A stretch of DNA of 43,673 nucleotides from Draconibacterium orientale (GCA_022729995.1 DZBS01000006.1:10232-53904), one strand, 5' to 3'; shown: positions 18,273 to 27,098, counted from the stretch's first letter. Made by a program: numbers and translations. Notes: a model not told the origin generated them from the sequence alone.

Positions 18273-20480
18273 TTAGATTTTTGTATTTATTGTAATTTTA
18301 TTGGATTTATTGTCAATAATTTGAATAATACCCGATTTTAATATTTTAATCTCGAAATTTAACAATTTGTTTTCATTTCCAAAAATACTGTTTTTCACAG
18401 TTGTTTTTAGTATAACGTATTCCGGACTTAAATCTGCATCTTCTTCGATATAAAATATTTTAAATTCCGATTTTAAAAATAAATATACAGGAGAAATAAA
18501 ATCTTGAAAAAACATTAATATTTTATTGAAAAATAAATTAGGTCTGATAAATGAATTGAATGAAACATCTTTATAAAATGCCGATTTTACATTATAAAAT
18601 GCTATAAAGAAATTGAATAATAATGATTTTTTGTTTCCGTAAAAATTATTAAACCAAAATCCGGTTTCATCGGAATAAAAATATGCTGTTGATTTTGTTT
18701 CCGTACATTGTATAAATGTTTGGTTGTAGTAATCTTTTTCAACTTCCCAAACTGTTTCTGTCGATTTCCCCGCAATTTCGGATATAACACTAATTTTTTG
18801 TCCGGGAATAAGATGAATTGCTTCTTTAATTAGTTCGTGAGGAACTGCTTGCGATATTTTATCGTTTAATTTTGGAATTCCAAATATTTTGTATTCTGTT
18901 GTTTCGTTTTCGCTAATATAATTTGTAAGCGGATATTCTATTGTTTTTGAGCCTACAAAAGGTGATGCTTGAATTTGAAAATGCAAATGCGGGTATGGCG
19001 AATGTCCGGAGTTTCCAACTTCTGCAATTACTTGTCCTTTTTGAACATATTCGCCTGCTTTTACTCTAAACGAACCGGATTTTAAATGGCTTAGTTGCGA
19101 ATAAAGATATTCGGCGTGCATTATTACAATTGAGTTTCCCCAATTTTGAACTGTATTTATATCGCCAATTTTGTTATCTTTTATTCCGTCGTTGATATTC
19201 ATTACATAACCCGAAGCAGGAGCAATTATATTTTTGCCGTAACATAAATAATCTTCTACTTTTTCTCCGGAACTTTTAAATTGTGAATTTTCTTTATCAA
19301 CAATTATAAAATCCCAAGCTTCTTTCCAAAATCCTTTATGTGTATATTCTCCTTCGTGGGCTTGGCTGATTGTCCATTTTCCCCAAAACGGCAAATTTAA
19401 TGGAAAAAAGTTTTTGTCTTTTATTATTTGGACATAAGTTTTGTTAAGATATAAAGTTTTTTCGGGCGTGTTTTGTTTTGTAAATGTGTCTGTTAAATGT
19501 TTGTTTCCGGTAATTCTTTGTCTTAGAGCATATATAAAAAGTATTACAACAATATTAAACGGCAGCGAATAAATTGGAATTCCCCAAGGAAGAAATAGGT
19601 TTTGCAGACTTATTGTTATTATAACCGTAATCGGTAATAATATTAATGTCCAAAGATATGTTTTTGCTGAAGGAATTACAAAATATCCGCCAATTGCAAT
19701 TGAAGTTAATATGTAATTAAAACCGATAAATGTATATTCGAGTTGAGCAAAATCCGAACCTGTAATTTCATAGAAATAAAATGCCGCAAAAAATCCGGTG
19801 ATTGAAAGTGTAAATGCTATTCTGGAATAAATTAATAATCCGATTGCAATTAAAATTCCGGCAAGTAAATTATTCTGAAAAAATATTGCACCCAATGAAA
19901 GCAGATAAATTTTTAGGATTTCAAAATCTTTGATTGAATTAAACCAATCATATATTTTAACAAAAGTGCTTCCTCCCGCCGAATATAATTCGTTGTAGGT
20001 ATATATTCCGCGATGACTTAAACCTAAAGCATCAAAATGGCTTGATGCTAAAATCACAATCCAAATTCCAAAAAGAAAAGGTATGCTCAAAAAAGGCAGT
20101 GAATATTTAGATAATATTCCTTCAATATTTATTGTGATAATTAGAGTTAAAAGAGCCGCAAAAATTATCAGAATTAAAAGCACAATTCCGGGTTCAAAGT
20201 TTAATCCGGTTCCTATTCCAACCAAAAGTGCGTTGTATCCGTATAATCCTTTTTTAATTTTTTCTTTATTGAAGCCCATAGAAAAGGCCGTGAGATTACA
20301 TACTGTAACAGCAATTATTCCCGAGATTCCTGCCCAAAAATCTATAAAGCTTACTAATAAGAGAAGAATAGAAAAAAATTTATTTTCCGAAAAAAAAATT
20401 TGAGAATAGCTTCTTAATGTTGCATTGAGTGAAGCATTGATTTTTACTTTATATTTATCTAAATTCATTATAAGTTTCAT
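18273..20480 (-). CDS. Urea-transporter-like membrane domain fused to an M23 metallopeptidase-like domain
   Basis: N-terminus resembles UT family (FFSENKFFSILLLLVSFIDFWAGISGIIAV...GLYGYNALLVGIGTG); C-terminal half has M23 motifs (IIAPASGYVMNIN, YSQLSHL, SPYPHLHFQI). Confidence 0.8.
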   Translation of the reverse strand: MKLIMNLDKYKVKINASLNATLRSYSQIFFSENKFFSILLLLVSFIDFWAGISGIIAVTVCNLTAFSMGFNKEKIKKGLYGYNALLVGIGTGLNFEPGIVLLILIIFAALLTLIITINIEGILSKYSLPFLSIPFLFGIWIVILASSHFDALGLSHRGIYTYNELYSAGGSTFVKIYDWFNSIKDFEILKIYLLSLGAIFFQNNLLAGILIAIGLLIYSRIAFTLSITGFFAAFYFYEITGSDFAQLEYTFIGFNYILTSIAIGGYFVIPSAKTYLWTLILLPITVIITISLQNLFLPWGIPIYSLPFNIVVILFIYALRQRITGNKHLTDTFTKQNTPEKTLYLNKTYVQIIKDKNFFPLNLPFWGKWTISQAHEGEYTHKGFWKEAWDFIIVDKENSQFKSSGEKVEDYLCYGKNIIAPASGYVMNINDGIKDNKIGDINTVQNWGNSIVIMHAEYLYSQLSHLKSGSFRVKAGEYVQKGQVIAEVGNSGHSPYPHLHFQIQASPFVGSKTIEYPLTNYISENETTEYKIFGIPKLNDKISQAVPHELIKEAIHLIPGQKISVISEIAGKSTETVWEVEKDYYNQTFIQCTETKSTAYFYSDETGFWFNNFYGNKKSLLFNFFIAFYNVKSAFYKDVSFNSFIRPNLFFNKILMFFQDFISPVYLFLKSEFKIFYIEEDADLSPEYVILKTTVKNSIFGNENKLLNFEIKILKSGIIQIIDNKSNKITINTKI

Positions 20481-20489
20481 TAAAAATCA

Positions 20490-20521
20490 AGCAGGAAGAA
20501 CAAATTAATGTTCAACCTGCT
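20490..20521 (-). terminator. Hairpin between decarboxylase and UT-M23 gene (weak terminator or attenuator)
   Basis: AGCAGG.. GAAC / GTTC ..CCTGCT imperfect stem in the minus-strand intergenic gap; weak T tract. Confidence 0.45.
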
Positions 20522-20541
20522 ATCAAACCAAAAAAAAAGAA

Positions 20542-21888
20542 CTATGTTAAATGCGTTGGAGTTTTCTCCATTGCAGTGAGAGTCTGTCCGGTTTCATTTT
20601 CTCTTATAATGTGAGATTCGCCTTTTGTGTCTATTAAAATTATTTTTGGTCGCATTGTAATAAATTGCATCCATTGTGTCATATTATATGCTCCAACTCT
20701 TTTAATTACAACATTATCATTTTTTTGTATTAAAGGAAATTTTATTGCACTTCTTACAACATCAATGTTCATACAAAGCGGACCAAATATTGTTGTGTCT
20801 TCGGAATGTGAGCCTGTTTGTTTTGTAGGATATATTTCATGGTCGTACCAAAATGATGTAAAAAGCATATTTACTCCAATATCTATAATTGTCGAGCGTC
20901 TGCCGTCGGCCAATCTTTTATTTGCCAAAACTGTTGCAATTACATCTCCTGCATCGTCAATAAGTGCTCTTCCTGTTTCCAAAATTAATGTAGGTAAATT
21001 TTGAGTGTCGAGATTTGAATTTATTAATGCGTTTGTTATAGAATCTGCATAATCATCAAACGAAGGGCAAGTATCTTTTCCGGGTAAATATGCACCTTTC
21101 AGGGTATTATCCGATGCAAATCCTCCGCCCATATCTATATATTTTATTTTATGATTGAATTTTTTATCAACATTTATTGCCAAATCTGCAAGTTTTGATG
21201 CAGCAACACCGTAAGCTTCCGGAGCCATTATGTATGTTCCGATGTGTGTGTGTAATCCAACCAATTCGAGTTTTCCGCTAAGCATTATTCTGTTAAGTGC
21301 ATTCCATGCTTCGCCGTTTTCGTAATTGAATCCGAAACGATCCCATTTTGGATAAATCCCTGTGTCCATGTTTACGCGAATTGCAACTTTTGGTTTTTCG
21401 CTAACAGTTTCGGTTAATTTTATAATATCAAAAAGTTCGTCGAAATGGTCGATATGAATATATGAACCGTTTTTTATTGCTTTTGTTAAATCTGCTATGC
21501 TTTTGTCGGGTCCGTTGAAAATAATATTTTTTCCGTCAACTCCGTTTTCAATGGCTTTATCGTATTCAAATCCTGAAACTACTTCAGCCCAAGAACCTTC
21601 TGAATGAAATACTTTACAAACTGCATTTAAATAGTTGGTTTTATACGACCATGCAAATTGAACTTTTGGATATCTTGTTGTGAATGCTTGTTTGGCAGTA
21701 TTATATTTATCTCTTATTTTCTTTTCGGATATTACGAATAGCGGAGAGCCGTATTTGTTTGTTAAATCCGAAATTTTATTTCCTTCCAATTCTTGAATAA
21801 TGGGAATTTTATGTCCCATTCCAAACTTGTCTGTAACTCCGGCGTTTATTTTATTAATTACCGGGCGTTCGTATTTTAATTTTTCCAT
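20542..21888 (-). CDS. PLP-dependent group IV decarboxylase (LysA-like, divergent)
   Basis: PLP Lys in FAWSYKTNYL, HTHIGT, DMGGGF, ETGRAL; catalytic-Cys motif GPLCMNIDVV in place of the CESGD-type DAP decarboxylase motif. Confidence 0.85.
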   Translation of the reverse strand: MEKLKYERPVINKINAGVTDKFGMGHKIPIIQELEGNKISDLTNKYGSPLFVISEKKIRDKYNTAKQAFTTRYPKVQFAWSYKTNYLNAVCKVFHSEGSWAEVVSGFEYDKAIENGVDGKNIIFNGPDKSIADLTKAIKNGSYIHIDHFDELFDIIKLTETVSEKPKVAIRVNMDTGIYPKWDRFGFNYENGEAWNALNRIMLSGKLELVGLHTHIGTYIMAPEAYGVAASKLADLAINVDKKFNHKIKYIDMGGGFASDNTLKGAYLPGKDTCPSFDDYADSITNALINSNLDTQNLPTLILETGRALIDDAGDVIATVLANKRLADGRRSTIIDIGVNMLFTSFWYDHEIYPTKQTGSHSEDTTIFGPLCMNIDVVRSAIKFPLIQKNDNVVIKRVGAYNMTQWMQFITMRPKIILIDTKGESHIIRENETGQTLTAMEKTPTHLT

Positions 21889-22128
21889 TTTAATTTAACA
21901 ATTTAGTTTCTTTTTTTTTTTGAAATTTTCTATGTTTAGAATCTTACAAAAAATTGAATTATATTTCAAACGATTAAATTTCCGGAGAAATTCCTATTTC
22001 GTTTTTAGTTTTAACTTAACAGTTTATCAAGACATTAAGTTAATCAGTTAATCAAAAATCAAGTCTTTCGGTTATAAGTTTATCAGTCTTTAATTAAAAT
22101 ACTAATTTCTGATTAACTGATTTATTTT

Positions 22129-23172
22129 CTATAGTTCACCTGTTATCGACAGTCGTTCAAATTGCGAAATATCTCCAATCATATCCATTGAATATCGAAT
22201 AAACATTTTTCCGATATCATAGCTTGTAAATGGTTTTACTTTTTCGCCAAGTGCCAATTTTACAAGTGCTTCGGGTAAATTTTGTCCTGCACCAACAGCT
22301 AAATAAACCCAAGCCGGAATTCGCGGATTTATTTCAATTATATAATATTTATTGTCTTGTGTTTTTATTATTTCAAGTTCCATGCCGCCTTTCCATTTTG
22401 TTTTGGCAATAAGGTCTTTCGTAATTTCCATTAATTTTTTATCGTCGAGCGTTATTCCTCCCCAAGCTTTTCCTTTATCGGTAATATATTGTTTTCTCAT
22501 TGGAACTGCACCCACAATGTTACCTTCGCCGTCGCCGAGTGCAATAACATTTACTTCTGTTCCTCTGATAAATTCTTGAATTATAATGGGAACGCCCCAT
22601 TTTGCCGATATTTTATTGTAAAAACCTATTACTTGATCTTCATTATATGCCGCATAAGCATCATAAAACTTACCTTTTACAAGTATAGGATATTCAAATT
22701 TGTCGGATAATTTTTTAATTTCGTTTAAACTTGAAATTGTTTTGCTGAACGGAACGTCGAAACCATATTTTTCGCCATATTCGGGCAAAACGGCTTTATG
22801 TCTTTCTTCAAATTGAGGAATTGTCGGCAAAAATGTTGAAATTCCCATTTCTTTTAAAACTTTTTCGGCTTTCATAAAAGTGAATAATTCAGCGTCGAAG
22901 TTTGGTATTAATACGTCTATTTTTTCAATATTGTGAATATATTCGATTCTTTCCATTAATGCATCTGAACCTGTTGATGGATATGGAATTTGATATACTT
23001 TATCACAAATTCCGTCCATGTAAATTCCCGGTTCTAAGTTTTCATAAGCTAAACCTATAATTCTAACATCAAAATCTTTTGCTTCTCGCAAGCCTCTAAT
23101 AACAGGAACGCCCGGTCCGGGATTGTCTGTGTTGTTTAAACCTGTTACTGCTATATTATATTTTTGCTTCAT
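22129..23172 (-). CDS. ATP-grasp ligase (CarB-like)
   Basis: YPILVKGKFYDAYAAY, PIIIQEFIRGTEVNVIALGDGEG, GMELEIIKTQDNKYYIIEINPRIPAWVYL. Confidence 0.88.
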   Translation of the reverse strand: MKQKYNIAVTGLNNTDNPGPGVPVIRGLREAKDFDVRIIGLAYENLEPGIYMDGICDKVYQIPYPSTGSDALMERIEYIHNIEKIDVLIPNFDAELFTFMKAEKVLKEMGISTFLPTIPQFEERHKAVLPEYGEKYGFDVPFSKTISSLNEIKKLSDKFEYPILVKGKFYDAYAAYNEDQVIGFYNKISAKWGVPIIIQEFIRGTEVNVIALGDGEGNIVGAVPMRKQYITDKGKAWGGITLDDKKLMEITKDLIAKTKWKGGMELEIIKTQDNKYYIIEINPRIPAWVYLAVGAGQNLPEALVKLALGEKVKPFTSYDIGKMFIRYSMDMIGDISQFERLSITGEL

Positions 23173-23417
23173 TATTCTGCTGTTAAAACATTAAAAGTTT
23201 TTAGCATTTCCATAAAATCGTAAAAGTTGTGTTCTAAAGTAAAATTATCAATTTCGTATTTTTCAATCATGATTTCTTTAATTTCTTCTTCCGATTTTCC
23301 GGATTTTAAAAATGCTAAAATTTCTTTTCCGGTTTGGTTTAATGAAAATGAATCGCCTGTTGAAGGGTCAAACATAAATCCGCTTTCACTTATTGCTATG
23401 CTTTCTTTAATTTTCAT
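23172..23417 (-). CDS. PqqD-family protein
   Basis: 81 aa: GFMFDPSTGDSFSLNQTGKEILAFLKSGKSEEEIKEIMIEKYEID fits the PqqD pattern; overlaps the ATP-grasp gene by 1 nt. Confidence 0.85.
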   Translation of the reverse strand: MKIKESIAISESGFMFDPSTGDSFSLNQTGKEILAFLKSGKSEEEIKEIMIEKYEIDNFTLEHNFYDFMEMLKTFNVLTAE

Positions 23418-23434
23418 TTTTCAATTTTTAATAT

Positions 23435-23457
23435 TGATACAAATATAAACTGTATCA
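23435..23457 (-). promoter_or_regulatory. Operator-like palindrome overlapping a candidate -7 box upstream of the PqqD-like gene
   Basis: TGATACA-N9-TGTATCA; minus strand reads TATATTTG (23447-23440), matching TAnnTTTG. Confidence 0.45.
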
Positions 23458-23618
23458 TCAAACCTTGTGTTACGTTATTTTACAAAAATGTTATAAAATT
23501 CAACAAATTTTAATTTAGAAATTTTTATATTACACAATATGTTGATATTAAATTAATTGTAAGAGTAAATATTTTTGAAATATTTTAATTTTTATTTGAT
23601 TTTTGGAAAAGTTTTTAT

Positions 23619-24209
23619 TTATTTTAAATCTTCCAAAAAATTTTTAGAACTTCTGTCGCTAATTTTATATTCTGAAACAGACATTCCCGTTTCTTTTTTA
23701 AATTGATTTGAAAGATATTGAACGCTGCTGTAATCCATCATATAAGCTATTTCGCTCAATGTAAACTCGTTATTGTCTATCAAATGTTTTACTCTTTCAA
23801 TTTTATTTAATATGATATATTTTTCAAGTGTTAACGGTTCGTTTTCGGAGAATATCTTTGAAAGGGTTCTGTAGTTTATTCCGAGTTTCTCTACAAGATA
23901 TTCGGATTTTCTAAGAATTGAATCAACATTATTCATTTCGTGAATAAGTTCTTTTATTGCAATTTTAATTTTTTCGACAAGTATTTTTTCGCTGTCTTCA
24001 ATAATTTCAAAGCCGTATTTTTCGAGCAATGTAATTATTTCTTGAAATTTGATTTTTTCTTTATCGAATTCTATATTTATGTTACCCGGAAATATTTGAT
24101 TTATAATTATTTCATTTTGAGATAATATTATTTTTATAAGCTCAACACTGCTTTTGCAAAGCATGTTTTTAATGTATATTTGTTTACTTATATTTCTAAT
24201 ATTTTCCAT
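23619..24209 (-). CDS. AraC-family regulator with degenerate HMA-like N-terminus
   Basis: C-terminal FTLSEIAYMMDYSSVQYLSNQFKKETGMSVSEYK; N-terminal IYIKNMLCKSS resembles an HMA motif with one Cys lost. Confidence 0.85.
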   Translation of the reverse strand: MENIRNISKQIYIKNMLCKSSVELIKIILSQNEIIINQIFPGNINIEFDKEKIKFQEIITLLEKYGFEIIEDSEKILVEKIKIAIKELIHEMNNVDSILRKSEYLVEKLGINYRTLSKIFSENEPLTLEKYIILNKIERVKHLIDNNEFTLSEIAYMMDYSSVQYLSNQFKKETGMSVSEYKISDRSSKNFLEDLK

Positions 24210-24220
24210 TTTGTAAAATT

Positions 24221-24251
24221 AAAAAAAAGGGCATAAAATATGTCCCTTTCA
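24221..24251 (-). terminator. Intrinsic terminator downstream of the Spy-like gene
   Basis: Minus strand: AAAGGGACATATTTTATGCCCTTTTTTTT. Confidence 0.7.
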
Positions 24252-24280
24252 CATTAATAATTTTATTGAAAATTGATTTA

Positions 24281-24778
24281 TTACATTTTTCTGCAATTCA
24301 TTCCGTTTCCTTTTCCGTAACCTGCGTCGTTTCCTCTGCATTGTCCGTTTCCGTGTCCTTTATTTGGTCGTGAATCGAAATAAATTTTTTGCTCGTCGGT
24401 TAATAATTTTCTAATTTCTTGTTTGTGAGCTGCAGATTTTTTTTGCATTGTTGTTCTTATCACGCCCATTTCGTCAATTGTTGCATTTATTGCGTTAATA
24501 TCTGCATTTTCTGCTGTTTGAAGTGTTTGTAATCTTGCTCTTTTTTCATTCATTTGATTTCTCAAAGGAAGCATTTCTTTCAAATGTGCAGTTCTTAATT
24601 TTTCAATTTTTGTTTGTTGTTCTGCTGTAAGGTTTGGAATATTTTGGAAATATCCTTTTCCTTGTCCTTGTCCTTGTCCCGGACCTGTTCCGTTCATTTG
24701 TTGTGCCGATAATGATGTTACCGAAATTAATGCGGCAAAAAGTGCCAAAGCCGAAATTTTAAATTTTGTTGATTTCAT
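24281..24778 (-). CDS. Spy/CpxP-like periplasmic protein with Gly/Gln-rich and Cys/His-containing tails
   Basis: Signal peptide, LTAEQQTKI and LTDEQKIYF LTxxQ motifs. Confidence 0.75.
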   Translation of the reverse strand: MKSTKFKISALALFAALISVTSLSAQQMNGTGPGQGQGQGKGYFQNIPNLTAEQQTKIEKLRTAHLKEMLPLRNQMNEKRARLQTLQTAENADINAINATIDEMGVIRTTMQKKSAAHKQEIRKLLTDEQKIYFDSRPNKGHGNGQCRGNDAGYGKGNGMNCRKM

Positions 24779-24802
24779 TTTTTCTAAATTTAATAATAAT
24801 TG

Positions 24803-25360
24803 TTATCTGTTTGTATTTATGTGTTTTCTGTTATTTGAATTGTTTCCTCTGTTCATTCTGCAGTTTACTTCTATTTCTGTGTTTTGCATGGATAAAAACA
24901 TTTCTTTCAATTTTCCTTGTTGTGTTTTATCGCAGTTTTCATACATTTCTCGCATATAGTTTGAAGAATAAATTTTCAATTTTGCGTGCATTTTTCCTAA
25001 TTCATTAGATTTATCAATAATAAATTTCTGATTTGGTTTCTCTGCAAAAGTTTCGTTAAATATTTCCGAACGTAATACAATCATACTGTCTTGAAGTTTT
25101 CTCGCATTTTCCATATACGAAAATCTAATTTCTCCAATTTCATCTTGTTGTTCGGGCGATAAATTTAGTTCTTCGTTAAAAAAACGCATCATTCCCATCG
25201 GTTGATTGTTATTTCTTATTGTGTTTCTTCTTATTTCTCTGTTATTAAGAGTAAAATAATTGTAAGCAAAAGTTCCTATTATTGTTACATTAAGTAATAA
25301 AGAAAGAAGAAGTAAATAATTTATTAGTTTCAAATTTTTCATAATTTTTTTGTTATTCAT
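24803..25360 (-). CDS. Membrane-anchored Spy/CpxP-like protein
   Basis: N-terminal TM; LNLSPEQQDEIGEIRFSYMENARKLQDSM helical pattern. Confidence 0.7.
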   Translation of the reverse strand: MNNKKIMKNLKLINYLLLLSLLLNVTIIGTFAYNYFTLNNREIRRNTIRNNNQPMGMMRFFNEELNLSPEQQDEIGEIRFSYMENARKLQDSMIVLRSEIFNETFAEKPNQKFIIDKSNELGKMHAKLKIYSSNYMREMYENCDKTQQGKLKEMFLSMQNTEIEVNCRMNRGNNSNNRKHINTNR

Positions 25361-25787
25361 TTATTAAGTTAAATTCCAAAGATTCTTGTTCCAAATCGTT
25401 AATATAAAACACTTCGCTTTCTGAACCCGAAATTTGTGTTGATGTTTTATTTGTTCCCATATTTCCGAATAAAATTCCTACACTTATTATTAATATTATA
25501 CTTGCAGCAACAGCAAAAGGCATTAGAAAATTTAATGTTTTTTGTCGGTTTGATATTTTGAAAGATTCAATATTTCTAATATTTTGCATAACAGATTCCG
25601 TAAAATTTACATCAATTTCCATTATTCGTTCCGAACTTAATATGGATAAATCGATTTTAAGTTTTTGATATAAAATATTACAATTATTGCATCTGTCTAA
25701 ATGATTTTCAATTTCTGATGATTCACTTTTTGAAAGTTCTCCGTCAATATAAAATATCAATTTATTTTGTGTATCGTTGCAGTTCAT
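25353..25787 (-). CDS. Anti-sigma factor with zinc-finger-like N-terminus
   Basis: IENHLDRCNNCNILY zf-HC2-like motif; single TM; downstream of ECF sigma gene. Confidence 0.85.
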   Translation of the reverse strand: MNCNDTQNKLIFYIDGELSKSESSEIENHLDRCNNCNILYQKLKIDLSILSSERIMEIDVNFTESVMQNIRNIESFKISNRQKTLNFLMPFAVAASIILIISVGILFGNMGTNKTSTQISGSESEVFYINDLEQESLEFNLINE

Positions 25788-25840
25788 TTTTCTAAATTTT
25801 ATTATTTGACACTGTTTTTTTTAAAACTTGCGGTTTATTT

Positions 25841-26392
25841 TTAATTTTTTTTATAATAACCCGATAATTCTTTTTGTAAATTTGTTTTTGCCCTATGTAT
25901 CAGCGATTCTACCGATGAAATTGTTAAATTCATTGTTTCGGCAATTTCTTTGTAAGAAATTTCTTCAAACTTACTAAGAACAAATGCAGTTCGTTGATTT
26001 TCGGCTAAATTGTCTATTGATTTATGAATTAATTCCATTTTTTGGCTCATTTCAAATTCTTTTTCTATTGCAGAATTTTCATCGTCGCTAATTTTTAATT
26101 CATTGTCGGAAATATCCTCGGTTAATTTTTTTTTAATTTCTCTCAAATAATTAAGAGATTTATTTACCGATATTCTGTAAATCCAAGTTGAGAATTTTGA
26201 ATCGCCTCTAAATTTCGAGAGCGATTTCCAAGCTTCAATAAAAACTTCTTGGGCTACATCTTTTGCCGAATCTATATCGTGTAAAAATCCGTTACAAATA
26301 TTAATTACTTCTTTTTGGTATGAAATCACCAATTCCGAAAATAATTCTTTTTCGCCTTCGAGTATTCTTTTTATCAATTTTGATTCATCCAT
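25841..26392 (-). CDS. ECF-type RNA polymerase sigma factor
   Basis: Sigma-70 region 2 (AKDVAQEVFIEAWKSLSKFRGDSKFSTWIYRI) and region 4 (LSKFEEISYKEIAETMNLTISSVESLIHRAKTNLQ). Start moved to internal Met; ORF track extends to 26461. Confidence 0.93.
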   Translation of the reverse strand: MDESKLIKRILEGEKELFSELVISYQKEVINICNGFLHDIDSAKDVAQEVFIEAWKSLSKFRGDSKFSTWIYRISVNKSLNYLREIKKKLTEDISDNELKISDDENSAIEKEFEMSQKMELIHKSIDNLAENQRTAFVLSKFEEISYKEIAETMNLTISSVESLIHRAKTNLQKELSGYYKKN

Positions 26393-26575
26393 CAATTTAA
26401 ATATTTTACACTTTGACTCAAAAAAATTGAAAACTTGCGAAATTTTTTGAATTATTTTCAAAAAAAAATTAAAATTCCAATAAATATCGAACTTTTATCA
26501 AAAGATTTTTTTTTTAAATCAGTAGAAACGAATAATTTTTTATTTTTTTTGAAATTTTATTTTTAAAAAGACAAA

Positions 26576-27070
26576 ATGTCAACAACAAATCTATCAGTTT
26601 ACGATATCAATTCTGTTCCGAATGCAGAAAAAATGACTTTCGCAATTGTTGTTTCTGAATGGAATACGGAAATTACCGAAGCATTGTATGAAGGTGCATA
26701 CAATACACTTTTAAAACACGGTGCTAAATCTTCAAATATTTATAAAGAATATGTTCCCGGAACATTTGAATTAACATTCGGTGCAGCCGCAATTGTCTCA
26801 GAAACAAATGTTGATGCAGTAATTGTTCTCGGTTGCGTAATTCAAGGCGAAACAAGGCATTTCGATTTTATTTGTCAAGGTGTTGCACAAGGAATTTCCG
26901 ACTTGAACAGAACTTATGATACGCCCGTAATTTTTGGTGTTTTAACAACAGATAATTTTCAACAAGCAAAAGAAAGAGCCGGCGGAAAACTCGGAAACAA
27001 AGGCGATGAAGCTGCTGTTACAGCTATTAAAATGGTTGCTTTTAAAAAAAGAATTAAAAGAATAAAATAA
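26576..27070 (+). CDS. ribH: 6,7-dimethyl-8-ribityllumazine synthase
   Basis: VVSEWNTEITEALYEGA, VPGTFELTFGA, VLGCVIQGETRHFDFIC, VIFGVLTTDN. Confidence 0.97.
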   Translation: MSTTNLSVYDINSVPNAEKMTFAIVVSEWNTEITEALYEGAYNTLLKHGAKSSNIYKEYVPGTFELTFGAAAIVSETNVDAVIVLGCVIQGETRHFDFICQGVAQGISDLNRTYDTPVIFGVLTTDNFQQAKERAGGKLGNKGDEAAVTAIKMVAFKKRIKRIK

Positions 27071-27098
27071 ATTTATTCCTTATAAGATACAATAATTT

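Noticed and set aside
18273-20480. Simple urea utilisation gene
   Set aside because: No urease or nickel genes in the window, and the M23 fusion and neighbours point to another role.
20083-21004. Plus-strand ORFs 20083-20403 and 20627-21004
   Set aside because: Antisense to UT-M23 and decarboxylase genes, which have strong motif support.
23172-23417. PQQ biosynthesis
   Set aside because: PqqD-like domain alone; no PqqA, B, C or E in the window.
26462-26575. FMN riboswitch upstream of ribH
   Set aside because: The leader is short, almost pure A/T and lacks the conserved FMN-aptamer sequence blocks.
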